From: Polytrichum commune
Lineage: Eukaryota > Streptophyta > Polytrichopsida > Polytrichales > Polytrichaceae
Direction of reading: 5' to 3'
NCBI GenBank assembly: GCA_950295325.1
Contig: OX485807.1
Location: forward strand, 46,654,440 to 46,718,439
DNA length: 64,000 bases
The position numbers were made by a program, and so were the translations under genes. This document shows positions 23,064-34,011 of this stretch, piece after piece (the stretch's first letter is position 1; every line of letters starts with the position of its first letter). The notes under the pieces were generated by a model. It did not search any database and was not told the origin of the DNA. It worked only from the letters and a program-made list of their open reading frames with translations.

Positions 23064-23220
23064 GTGTGTGTGAGCTTCTTCTTCTTGGTGTGCTGGCGGA
23101 TGATGACGGTGTGAGGATTGTGTCGTCAGGTCCCCGGAAGGCGTATGCATGCCAGCCGCTAGGGTATGTGGTGTCATTGTGGATCTTATCTGTGACCGCG
23201 AGTGTGGTCGGGGTTGAGGT
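23064..23220 (+). repeat. Leader/promoter module, copy A (matches 30585-30728)
   Basis: About 150 bp here are roughly 85% identical to 30585-30728. Shared blocks include GTGAGCTTCTT, GTGTGAGGATTGTGTCG, GCCGCTAGGG, GTGGATCTTATCTGTG and GTGGTCGGGGTTGAGGT. Copy A has an extra block of about 12 bases (GCGGATGATGAC). Both copies end at a potential splice donor, GAG|GT. It lies upstream of the DUF3067 coding region and may be part of its non-coding first exon. Confidence 0.6.
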
Positions 23221-23479
23221 GTGAAAATTTCTCAAAGACCTGGGCAAGAATTGTAAACCACTCACATACACTAATAAGGATTGTTCTAATTTAATCTTTG
23301 CCAGCTTTCAACCCACATAGCAATGTAGTACCGAAACTGCTGAGAATTGTACATATTGGACTACTAGATGAACCTTCAAAGTGCCGCTTCTCCCCTTGGT
23401 CTACTCCACTACATAACCCTTAGCAAGCACAAACAGCTAAACCTACTTTTGACTTGGAGAGCTGCATCTTCATTACCAA

Positions 23480-23630
23480 ACTCTTGTGTCAACTCTTCAA
23501 TTTTTCTTGCAGCAAGCAGTCCGAATTCCTTCCACCTAGTACCTCACCCAGAAGTGGGATTCGAACACCCAGTGAGCTTGCTTTCCAGCACACACTCACA
23601 GTCACTCTGCCACTCCAGTCGTAGCAGTTC
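23480..23630 (-). repeat. tRNA-like / SINE-type sequence with A and B boxes
   Basis: On the minus strand TGGCAGAGTGA (A-box-like, about 23611-23601) is followed about 45 bases later by TGTTCGAATCCC (B-box-like, about 23560-23549). This is the spacing of an internal pol III promoter. The cloverleaf is not clean and there is no proper acceptor stem, so a tRNA-derived SINE head is more likely than a working tRNA. Confidence 0.4.
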
Positions 23631-24889
23631 AGGTGTGGTCAGAAATGTTGGGCCAGGTTCTTCAATCAAGGCAATTAACATTCATGGGAAGACCTGTTCT
23701 TAGATTCACACCTGACCACATATCATTCAAATGATGGAGTCCAATTCAGAAAAGTAAACCGAATAACACCTACACACCTTAGTTAACCCCTTGGGTCCAT
23801 AATTTTTCTCTTAACCAAAAGGATCACTCAATTTCGGTGTTCCTTTGCACTTGGACCATAGGGCCAGGAGACTGACTGCAGATGTGAGTGATTCTGAGTC
23901 CAAGCATCCTATCCGAGGCTTGAAAAGTCTGACCTGGTGACAAAACAATTGTATTGACGTAAATTAGAATTTCTATCTAACCAGGGCATCAGACGACAAT
24001 TACACAGTCCCAGCAGTGTTTATTTTAACTAAGGAAGCCGACCTTCATAGGAAGAGCCGATACCATTAGAGCTCCAGAACATTTTGAATGCTCAACATCT
24101 GTATGTCCTATATTTGATTATCCATATGCCAGCTTATAGGAAGATTGTTCATATGCACAGCTTACAAGAGTATATGTGCAAAGTATCGTACTGTTGTGGA
24201 TGGCACCTTCGTGTTTGGATTACATTGTTGGCTCTCAAATCGGTGCAAGTTGAACTTTTGCAAGCACTCCAGCTTGCTAATACTTGACAATTTGCGTGTG
24301 AAATTCTAGCCTCTTGGAAAATACTCTTCTCTCCAACACTTTGCTTCACAGAAGATTTCAAGTATTTGGATGGTTCTAGCAGACTGAAAGCTCCTGCTGC
24401 TAGTAAGGTATGTGGGTGTTATTCGGTTAGTTTTTCCTGTTCTTCATCTTCTATTGGTCATGTTTACGTCTTAAAATTTGTGTTGCATTAGCAAAGCTCT
24501 GATTCTCTATGACAGGAAAGATATATAAAGCACATCAACAATAACACCGTATTTTTAAACTGAATGTTCTTCCCTGGTAGATTATTGCTTCTCTCTGCTT
24601 TCTTGATTTGATAATCATTTGAGTATGTAGCTCTGCGATGTCTGGATTGGTTGTCTCCTGATTATTAGTCTTTCTTCCCTGGTTACTGATATTTCATTAC
24701 ACTATGACGAGGAAAATGTTTCAGATGTCAAAATGCTAGGGATCCATCATGTGTTGTTGCTGAGTCCGGATTTTCTATTTGGTTTACGTTTGGTGATCAT
24801 GAGCTTATGAGAATTCACAAGAAACTTTTTAATTATGATTTAACAATGCCTGGCAGGTTGCATGGTTATTCTTCTGGGCGTCTGATCCA
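23631..24889 (+). other. Probable leader intron of the DUF3067 gene
   Basis: No coding exon recognised. If the donor at about 23219 (GAG|GT) is joined to an acceptor at 24855-24856 (CTGGCAG|GTTGC), this stretch is leader intron. A seven-codon upstream reading frame (24862-24885) would then end 4 bases before the DUF3067 start codon. Confidence 0.3.
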
Positions 24890-26581
24890 ATGGCGGTTGC
24901 TCTGATGGTGTCCTCACAATTTACGAGGACTCTGTACAGGTCAGAAGCACTTTTAGGCAGCAATGAAGAGCCAGGAAGAGGTTGTTCAAGGAAGACCACA
25001 TCTCTGTCGAAGACCTCGCTTGGTTCAGAAAGGTTGTTAGGGTCTGGTTGTTGCAAAAGTTGGCAACCTCACAGTGTCACAAAAAGGCTTCCATGTTTGT
25101 TGGCTTTGCCCGGAGGAGAATATTCTGATGATGACAGCGATTCTGAGGAGGAAGGGGCCTCTAGTAACGACTCAAACAATGTGAAATTTTCAACCACATG
25201 TTCGGTTTTCTTGAAAAATATATCTCATCATCTGATTCACATGGACGGTAGTTCACAAAATTTCATTGGAGAATGACTCAAAGACTTCAAGCTTGGTATA
25301 GCATGAAGAAAACTTAGTTTAAGGTTAATGAAAATGCTGGTCATGTGAGGGGCTCACTGCATGTAACATGAATTTGTTTCCTGATGTATGTGTATGTGTG
25401 CCTGCCCCAGATAAACTCAGAGATATTTCGGGAACAAATGGAAAGAATGTTAGATAGTGATGATGCTGATTTCCGAGGAAAAGATCTGGCCACACTCATA
25501 AGGAAAAAGTATGGGAGATCATACGATGTGCAGTTTATTAAGAAGGTAGCATCTCCTTGTGACACTTTTCTGAAATAGCTGATTATTGGAAACCATTGGT
25601 TGCTGAGATAGTGGCCCAAAAAAGTGTCATGTAGCACAAGTTCCTGAATAAGAACCTGGCCCATTTGTCTACTGTATTGCAGGAATTTATGGGGCGACAG
25701 CTTTTAGCGATGAATGTGATGTGGAAGTACCGTGAGCAGGTACGAGTTGCAACATTTGACTACTTAATCTTCGAACCCAGTCATGGTCAATAATTCACAC
25801 TCCAACTGGCACGGGTTTAAAGCAGATGCATACCAGGATACATTTTCACACAGACAAAATGAGGTGCAGTTAAGCTTATTGTCTGCTCTTCTGTGGCCGC
25901 AGCGTTCCTTTCCTCTGACAGAGGAGGAGTATCTCTTACATCTAGATGACATAGCAAATACTTTGAAGGGCTGGGGAGCTGTTTCGCATATCCGGAGCAG
26001 TCTAGCCAAGACTAAAGAACGGCCACGAATAGGCAAGGTAAACCAATTTCTTTGTCATTTCCACCATGAAATACACAATCAATTTTATTGGTCAGCATTT
26101 AATGTTTATGGGGTTTAGGATTGCTTGTGTTATTGGCATCTTCATGAGATTAGAAAGTCAAATAGATGCACCCCTTACTTAGCCATGCATTTACACTAAG
26201 CATGGGATTCAGTCTGAGTGAAAAGGTATTGTGAACCTGCCTGTTTTTCAATCAGTGAGAGGGTTTGAATTTCAAATGTGAGGTGCCATGATTAGAAATC
26301 TCCCAAGCATCAACAAAGAATCATAACAGTTTCCTCGCCACTAGGGTGATCACTGAATATTATTATCTGCATCATCACAGAAAGTCAGAAAGCAATGGTC
26401 ATGCAACTCTGAACAAATATTTTGGCACCACCATGAAAGTTGTTCATTTTGAAGGTCAGCTCTGGCTCCCTGATACTTGGCTCGGCTGAGATGAAGAATG
26501 TGTTGGTCGTTGCAGGCGGTGAGCATTGTCATTGACTTGGATGAATTTGGAGGACGTGCAAAAGAGTGGATAAACAGGTGA
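24890..26581 (+). CDS. DUF3067-family protein, probably plastid (227 aa, 5 exons)
   Basis: Member of an uncharacterised family found in cyanobacteria and plants. Exons: 24890-25180, 25411-25545, 25683-25739, 25903-26037, 26516-26581, totalling 684 nt in frame. Residues 1 to about 75 are Ser/Arg/Leu-rich and can serve as a transit peptide; an acidic DDDSDSEEEGASSND stretch follows. The DUF3067 domain starts about residue 98 (INSEIFREQMERML). It includes GKDLATLIRKKYGRSYDVQF, LLAMNVMWKYREQ, RSFPLTEEEYLLHLDDIANT, WGAVSHIRSSLAKTKERPRI and GKAVSIVIDLDEFGGRAKEW. All family blocks known to me are present. The molecular function is unknown. The start is the first ATG in the open frame. Confidence 0.9.
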
Positions 26582-26978
26582 AGGCAAGTGACATGTGCCC
26601 TGGTAATCCAAGGATTGTTTGCAGGGCTTCAGCATTTCTCTGCCAGTTGTATTTTATCTTGTAGAGGTGGCACTTATCATTGATAATTATTGGGAAAAAG
26701 TCTTTCTTTGAATCATATTTCACAATGTTGTTCTTGCACTTGCTCAATGGCAGGTTAAGTCTGTCTAATGGCTTATGAGTTTTTAGTTCGGGAAGGTTGG
26801 TTAGAGACTGGGGCTAGAAGCACATGCGATGCATATTGACAATCCACTTGCAGTTGCAAATACAAAAGAATGCATAAAACCCACATAACGTATTAAATGA
26901 TATGATTTCTTGCTAATATTCATATTCACATACATCTATGAAATCCACAACTTTCGCTTCTAAGGACTAGATTGACAA
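26582..26978 (+). other. Downstream region of the DUF3067 gene
   Basis: Probable 3' UTR followed by AT-rich intergenic DNA. Nothing else seen. Confidence 0.4.
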
Positions 26979-26980
26979 TA

Positions 26981-27248
26981 CACTAAATAGTCCTTTTACT
27001 GTGGGCCAACATCAATTTTCAACCTATGCTAAATTTTCTAGTAGAAAGTGGGCCACATTAATTTTTTTTCTAGAAAATTAATATGGGTGATTATTTTATT
27101 GTATACTACTTTTGTCCTATAACCAATATTCAATGTGTTGGTTGGAAGTCTTCATGAAGACTTAGGGGAAGACCTGAGGTCTTGGACCCATGTTATTTCC
27201 ACCGTCTCCACGCTTATTTTCCAACCACACTAATAGGCCTATTTAGTG
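26981..27248. mobile_element. MITE with TA target duplication, 268 bp (Tc1/mariner-like)
   Basis: The ends CACTAAATAGTCCTTTTACT (left) and, reverse-complemented, CACTAAATAGGCCTATTAGT (right) match at 17 of 20 positions, with GTGG following in both. TA dinucleotides flank both ends (26979-26980 and 27249-27250). TA duplication with CACT-starting TIRs fits Stowaway/mariner MITEs. No coding capacity. Confidence 0.6.
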
Positions 27249-27250
27249 TA

Positions 27251-28240
27251 GTAAGAGCATTGTTAACTCCACAAAAAAAAATTGGTCATTGGATCAGATT
27301 GAGAATTGCCTAATCTTGTTAGAATTTGTGAATTACAAAAATTGTCATTTCAAGTTTATGAATAGGAGTTGAGATGGAAAGGGGAAGTGCAAAGTGAAGA
27401 TCTTCCTCTTTTAATAACCACATATGTTTGTTGCGTTAAATATTGAACTTGGAATGGTTATTATATATTGAGTGCATCACATTGTCATGATAGTGGGGAG
27501 TTCATCTTGTCAAGTATAGGCATGAACAAGGTGCAAAATAACATGAATGAGTTGCCTTGGCCTCAAGATTCAGCCTTAATGCAATTATAACTTGTACTTG
27601 ATTGTTGTCGAGACTTGCATATTCCTTTACCTCAAATGATACTTGTTCGAGAATGAAAAAAATAAAAAATAAAATTGGGGGGCATGTTGCTTTTTAATGG
27701 ACTTTTGGATTCTTAGCTTTTGTGAAGATGTGGAAATCTACATAACATTACTAAGCAGTGTGCAATCATTTCATGGGCCTTGAAAATATACCCATGGGAT
27801 GCACAAACCTCCCATCGGGATAATTAGATTTAGGTTGAGCTTCAAGAATCTTATGGTTATATTCTTAGGGTCCATACTTGCTTAGTAATGTTGTATTTAA
27901 ATTTGCAAAAAAACCATAAACTTATAAAATAGGTTTATGATCAATGATACCAATACCATGCAAAATGAGTCCATTGATGAGACAAGAAATTGCAAGCTCT
28001 ACAAAGTAGAGTATGGTCACTAAAAAGTATAGCACAAAGTGAATATATGCCATCATGAATGAAATTGCAAACCCCACACGTGTTGCAGAATGTCTTAAAA
28101 GCCACAATTAACACGCACATAAGCATATATCCCATTCGACCCACCCCCATAAAATACCACATTAGAATCTCCAAAGCATGGAAAGTCGCCCCAAAAACAA
28201 GAACCCCTATCTCAATAAGTAGCCCTACGATACCCCTACC
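27251..28240. other. AT-rich intergenic DNA, nothing recognised
   Basis: No open frame longer than about 60-100 codons with family resemblance, and no repeats recognised. Confidence 0.35.
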
Positions 28241-28245
28241 AATCA

Positions 28246-28790
28246 AATACTATCACATTCATCCCCCTCAAATACCATCCCCAACACAACATTTACACGG
28301 ATGGCTCCTTCACCCCACCTACCAAAAATGTCGAAGGTTGAATAGAAGGCAATACAGCAGGATCAGGAGTCTATAGTCCCAACAACAACACAATGTTGAA
28401 CTTAATGCAATACTCATTGCCATCAAAACCATACAAGCCACTCAACTGGACACGCACATATTTGCGGACAACCTCAATAGTATATAACTAATCAATAATC
28501 ACATACAACACCCGACATCACAACACCATCACCATGTCAACTATTAATAGCATCTACCGTACATTAGATATACTAGACCCCACACAAAATTCACATTCAT
28601 AAAGTACGCGCACACTCAAGCATTATTGGAAATGAAATAGCCGACATATTTGCCAATGAAGGAACACTTATAGGAAAACTAGCCGCCACCCCACGCATAC
28701 ACACAACCCATGTTACTTCATATTGGCTTGCAAGCTGCTCAACAACCACACATGATGGAGCCATCCGCAATCTTCATTGCCACCACCTTG
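28246..28790 (+). pseudogene. Degenerate retrotransposon RNase H domain
   Basis: Frame-shifted pieces of an RNase HI domain can be read on +: IYTDGSF at about 28291 (first catalytic Asp); LNAILIAIKTIQATQLDTHI then FADN at about 28395-28470 (the helix with Glu, and the second Asp); and HKVRAHSSIIGNEIADIFAN at 28598-28657 (His and the last Asp). The pieces are in different frames and stops occur between them. This pattern (KVRAHxGxxGNExAD) is usual in plant non-LTR retrotransposons and related elements. No reverse transcriptase is recognisable next to it. Confidence 0.65.
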
Positions 28791-30110
28791 ATTCTATAAT
28801 ATTGGACCAATATAGAGTTGTGTTATTTAAATCTATAACATGATATGAGCATAGTTCAAACATTTTATTTCATTGCAAATCTATTGTAAAGGTGGTCATG
28901 TAATGTAAGTGGGTAACTCTCTTAACTATGGTTTTTAAACATAGGCAACAACACATTATGACTGCTACTTTTGCTCATGATGTGTAGTGACATCCCTGCA
29001 ACAATTTTGCAATGTTACATTTTTAGCTTATTCATTGACATACATGATGAAAATGTTTATCTATTAATAATTTTTAGTGTGCCAATTATGATCCATGGAA
29101 GGTTAAACACGTGATGTTGAGGTCATTCATATCATCAATCATAATTTTCAAATAATTTCATAATCAAATATCAATATTTTAAAAATATTATGTGATTAAT
29201 TTTTTTGAGAAATTAAAAATTGAAACCAACTCAGTCGCCTTTTATTTAACACATATTTTATAGAAAATATATGAAAATGATACTTTAATCTCATATGCCC
29301 ATGCGATGATTTTTTGGTTGATTAATGAAAAATTGAGTACTTATCCTCCAAAAACCAACTTCTTGAAATAATATGCTTGGTACATCTATATTCAAACCAA
29401 AATTTTCCGATCTCATGGGCTATAAGTTATACATGTTTAGACCCTAAACCCTCAAAATTTTAATGAAACATAAGATGTCATGCAAATTGAATCATCAATA
29501 ATGTTGTAATAACCTTGCGTAAAGCAACGATTAAAGCAATTAAAACAAAGAACTGATGTTTTTTCATGAATCTAATATTTCAAGAAAGTCCTTGACCAAT
29601 CAAGGCTTCAAAGTCTAGTGAGCAATGCATTATGGAAATGAAATTCTAGTCAAATGCTTAGCTACTAAGTGAAAGTGAAAATGAACATATATATATATAT
29701 ATATATATTGGATTTTAGACCTTTAAGGTGGGTTTTGTAGTCCAATGATGAATGGGGAGAACTGACCACTACACTAAATATTGTAATTAATGTCACTTAT
29801 TTTTTAAATTACACAATGCTTTAACAATTTATTGTATATTATCTCATTTTTTTCCAACAAAGGTCAAACTTGTTGTTTGGACATTATAGAACATTGACGT
29901 CTTTACTTGGTTAAAAATTTAATTAATAATAAAAAGATATATCAGTGTGTAACTCCAAATAGTAAGTGATACTACATACAATGTATAGTGTAATTAAAAA
30001 CAGTCTGATTGAGTTTGTAAAATGACCAGGTGAAATTCAGGACTTTAAGAATATTACCAAGAAAATTCATTTAGAAAATACTCAAATTAATAAAGAACAA
30101 CCGGAAGATG
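28791..30110. other. AT-rich intergenic DNA with an (AT)n microsatellite
   Basis: (AT)11 at 29688-29709. Otherwise no gene, RNA or repeat recognised. Confidence 0.4.
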
Positions 30111-30149
30111 TTAACATGTGCCCGGTTGGACTTGGAAACATTTTTTCTC

Positions 30150-30186
30150 CACCGGGGAGGGCGGGCGGGCGGGCGGGCGGGCGGGG
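30150..30186 (+). repeat. (GGGC)n tract, potential G-quadruplex
   Basis: Six or more consecutive GGGCG units ending in a G5 run at the start of a GC-rich island, upstream of the RWD gene. The consecutive G3 runs meet the usual G-quadruplex pattern. Confidence 0.6.
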
Positions 30187-32303
30187 GTCCTCTTTTGAGG
30201 AGCCCATAGGTGGGCTCTGCCTGGACGCAGACGCGCGGGGAGGTGCGGAGGGGGGCTGTAAGGGCAAGCGCAACGCTATGGTGACTCATGTGAGCGTGTG
30301 TGGGTTGCCTCCGCCGCATGACGGGGTCCATCTCTCGCATCGCATCGTTATCGCCACGCACCGCCATCGCCAGCGGCGAGGAGCAGCAGGGAGCATTACA
30401 ACGTAGCAGCTTAGAACGCTGTGAAGCCTTGGGGAAGAAAGAAAGAAAGGAAGGACGAACGAAAGAAAATGCAAACGAACAAACGAACGAAAGCGACAAA
30501 CGAGGGGGGCTTGGTGTAGGAGGTATACATGCTTGAGCGTTGCAGCGGGCTGGGTGGTTGTTGAAGCGGATGGCTGTTGGTCGTGTGTGTGTGAGCTTCT
30601 TGTTCTTGGTGTGCTGGTGTGAGGATTGTGTCGCCAGGTCCTGGAAGGCATGTGCATTCCTGCCGCTAGGGCATGTGGTTTCATAGTGGATCTTATCTGT
30701 GCACCGCGAAGGTGGTCGGGGTTGAGGTCCGAGATCGATTGTGCAGGATTAGAAGTGTGTTGATTTACCACTAAGATGAGTGTTTTCATTTTTTGGGTAG
30801 TATACGCTCCGTGAAGAATTAATTGAGGAGGTCGGTCGGTTTGTTCGGTCGTTATGGATCTGCGTTTCGTTGTTTTATTATATAGTCGACGTGGATCCTT
30901 TCAGCTCGATTAAGTAATGGAAGATTGAACGGATATCAATTTGACTAGGCCTGGAGATGCGAGGTGTTCATATCGGTAGGTAAAGCGACGTCTTCTTGGA
31001 CCTTCTGTGCGAGAAGGCGCTGCGTGAACATCATTATGCATGTGAGGGCTCTGAAGGCTAGGGCTTCTTCCCTTGCAACGCGCTTTATTAATAATTCAAG
31101 AAGCTGTTATGTAGGTTGTAATTCCAGAGACTTCTCCGTAGCATTCACGAGAAGCAAAATCCTGTGCATGAAAATGGCTCCCTCACATGTCTCGGGAAAT
31201 AGTCATCGTCACTGTGGGCGAGCTCTTGCAGGGTTAGTCCTTATGCTACTAGTCCCTTATTGGTGCTTGCATGGATGCCATTTGATCGGAACTCAAGTTG
31301 ATCTGGATTTGTTATGAGGATCTGATTGGGATTGAAGCCAAGGTGGTTACTGCTTCTCATCTTCTCCTTCTCCAATTTTGACACTCTTGTGTCTTCTCCC
31401 TGCTGGTCTAACTCGAGGGACGTCCCCCTTCCGTGGAGAACCTGTTGCTTTGGGTTGTGGGTGGGTTATCTGATGACGCAAGCAAGGTGGAAGGTTTTGG
31501 TCTAGGGTTTTGGGTGGGCGAGTAAACAACGCCAGCGGGATGAACACAATCTTCTGCACGCAGTGGGCGTCTTTTGATTGTGTGGCATTGGGTTTTCTTT
31601 CAAATTCTGTTTGGGCCCTGTATTATCTCTTTTTATCACATGTCAGATTGGAAGTTGTTCTGAAATTTGAGCAAGCTTCTATTAACCTCCATTTCCTGTG
31701 GGTGTGGGTCTTGGAATTGGTAGGGAATGTGTTGATATTGGTTTGTTGAACAGAATTAGGTAGTTCCGGTGCCTGCAGCAAGTAATTTTTTCTGGCTTAT
31801 ACTGCTCCTGTTTGTGAGTGGTCTTAGAGGGATTTTTAGATTGTTTCTGCATCCTTGATAATGGTTTAATTATTATTCCTATGAGTGAAAAATCGCTTGG
31901 CTTGTTTCTCGTGTACCCTTGAAATGGTAGAGAATCTTGACAACAAGAAGCTGAGATTTGGATATTAAATCACTTATGAATCAAATGTGTTATGTTTCAG
32001 GTTATTTTAGAGGAGGTTTGAGAGCTATTATCAACCAGTTGTTATACTGAAGATTCACTCTGGCCGCCTAGATTTCCTACCCGACTCGCACTGGTGGGCA
32101 AGTGTGGGGCAGAGCTGGCTACTGCCCAGCCCTTGCTGGACATCAAAAGGCTAGACATTCGCAGGTCTTGTTGAGACAGGATTTACTGGAATTGAAGAGC
32201 ATAGAACACCTCATGCCAAATTATCTGCGTTTTCTAACTGATGTAGCTATTTCAGAAGTTGGGAAGGAAACAGAAGCAGTGACATTTGCCTGCATTGGTT
32301 GAG
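30187..32303 (+). promoter_or_regulatory. Upstream and leader region of the RWD-domain gene
   Basis: GC-rich from 30150 to about 30750, then mixed. It contains leader module copy B (30585-30728) and a good acceptor at about 32000 (TTTCAG|GTTATT), which could join a non-coding first exon to the exon carrying ATG 32304. Long minus-strand frames here are low-complexity and not called. Confidence 0.35.
30585..30728 (+). repeat. Leader/promoter module, copy B (matches 23064-23220)
   Basis: Second copy of the roughly 150 bp module, same orientation, about 7.5 kb from copy A and again upstream of a + strand gene. It also ends in GGGGTTGAG|GT, a possible splice donor. Confidence 0.6.
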
Positions 32304-34011
32304 ATGGAGGAAGTGATAGAAGAGGAATTGACTGCTCTAGAGGCTATTTTCTATGACAGTTACAGTAAGATCAGTGAGAACAGTTTTAGGGTTAGGATTG
32401 ACCCGGACGTAGAGGAAGAAGAAGGCACCGATGTTCCTCCGCCATTGTTTCTCGAGTTCCTGCTGCCCGAAGGTTATCCGCAGATAATACCAAAATTCGA
32501 TCTTAGTAATTTGAATAATAGTAACTACCCGGAGGTTGTCAAAGCATCTATACTCGAAGGCCTTCAAGAACAAGTATGTAAGTCGGTCCATCTCATCCTT
32601 GTTGGTGCTTGTCATCTGGCTGTGGATGCCTGTCCTCGTTATATGGTTAGACTAGCCTACTGTGAAATTTTGGACTCGGCATTGCAAGTACTCTCGATGG
32701 TCATCAAAAAAAAGTTGAGGGTAACTTTGAATTCGTTGTTGGCTGTTGGGTAATTTTGCTGAGCATGGCTGGCAGATTACCCACATGCTGGGTTGTCACA
32801 AAGTGGGCACACTTTTGTCCCCCGCTATCTAATATATCGAAGACATGTCCAAGGTAGTCTAGGAACCCCGAGCTCTTGTCATCTCTTGCTGTTCAAGCAT
32901 ATCGTTGGGATTCAGATGATTCTGTGTCTTTATTTATGTGTGTACTTTTTAAACAGAATATACACTCATTTATATGCCTTCACCACAGTTGTGTGATTCA
33001 ATCTTGCTTGCAGATAATTGCTCTAGAGCTGACTGAATCCAGTATCCAGTGGAAGTTATGTTAAATTGTGGTGCTCAGAGGTATACACTTATTTCTCATG
33101 TACAGACTCCCTTTGGAGATGAGGTAAGGTGGTTAGTAATTTGTGTGACTGGAATGTGATAGGCAGAGGAGCAGAAAGGTGAGAGCATGTGCTACAACTT
33201 GGTGGAGTGGTTGAAGGAAAAACTTCATGTATATTATGCCCAGAAGCGCATTGCTGCAATGCAGGTGCTCTAAGATTCACTTCTCAATGGTCGTTATGGT
33301 TGTCTCTTATGGTTGTGTTGGTTGCATGAGCTTCAAGCAGTGTTATCAGCTTGATAAGATGCCAGTTGGTGACTTTCTCGCAAACTACTTTGATTGTTTC
33401 AGGAAACTTTGTTCTCCTTGTTTTGGGGAGTTCAAGCTTCAATCATCTTGCTGTTTAGATTTTATTTATTTATTTAATTCATTTGAGCGAACTTTATGTG
33501 CTTACTGCAGGAGAGTGATCATTCAGACAGTCATGAGCAACGTCAAGTGATGGGTGCTGGCAAAAAAGATGCATCAGGCAAGGAGAAGATGACAAAGGCG
33601 CAAAAAAGACGTCACTTTGACAAGTTTGGGGCGGGTTCTGAGAAACCTCGAGGCTGGGACTGGGTCCCTATCCTCTCTCATGTATGTCTTCTCTCGTTTA
33701 GTGTGGTCCTGCTTAATTAATCAGGAGTCATCATTGTTTTGTATTCAAGATAACAGATTCCTGAGCATAAGATGTATGAGTCTGTGATTCTCATTTAACT
33801 CACATGCTAGTCATTATTAAGCATCATCTTCAGTGCTTCAGTTGCCATCTATTTTAATGCTATTGTTTGTGTATTTTGAGGCAGCCAAACCCAGTACTTC
33901 ATCTTCGTAAAGTCAGGCTCTGGGATTAAGTTCTAGGTCATTTGAGGTAATTGACAAAGGGGATGGATGTTTGTTGGTGTGCAGTTGGGTCAAGTTCCTC
34001 ATGGTCTTTGA
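32304..34011 (+). CDS. RWD-domain protein similar to RWDD4 (about 189 aa, 4 exons; last exon uncertain)
   Basis: RWD domains mediate protein-protein contacts; the function of RWDD4 proteins is poorly known. Secure exons: 32304-32573, 33163-33264, 33511-33681. The RWD domain spans about residues 1-115: acidic start EEVIEEELTALEAIFYD, then PPPLFLEFLLPEGYPQIIPK (the characteristic YPxxxP) and YNLVEWLKEKL. The C-terminal signature KEKMTKAQKRRHFDKFGAGS followed by PRGWDWVPILSH is what separates RWDD4 from GIR2/RWDD1. After the donor at 33682 the best last exon is 33985-34011 (GTGTGCAG|TTGGGT, ending TGA), which would give 189 aa. An alternative acceptor lies at 34364, and read-through would stop at 33720. 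In-frame TTG 32286 is not used as the start. Confidence 0.82.

Noticed and set aside
22723-23271. 182-codon minus-strand open frame
   Set aside because: Covers the shared leader module and GC-rich DNA; Ser/Arg/Pro-rich without domain, and the related copy at 30286-30789 does not conserve the protein.
23540-23620. Functional tRNA gene
   Set aside because: Only A/B-box-like motifs; arms do not form a proper cloverleaf and no acceptor stem is present.
30286-30789. 167-codon minus-strand open frame
   Set aside because: Low complexity, antisense to leader module B; no similarity to any protein I recognise.
32286-32303. TTG 32286 as start of the RWD gene
   Set aside because: Not an ATG; ATG 32304 starts the conserved RWD sequence.
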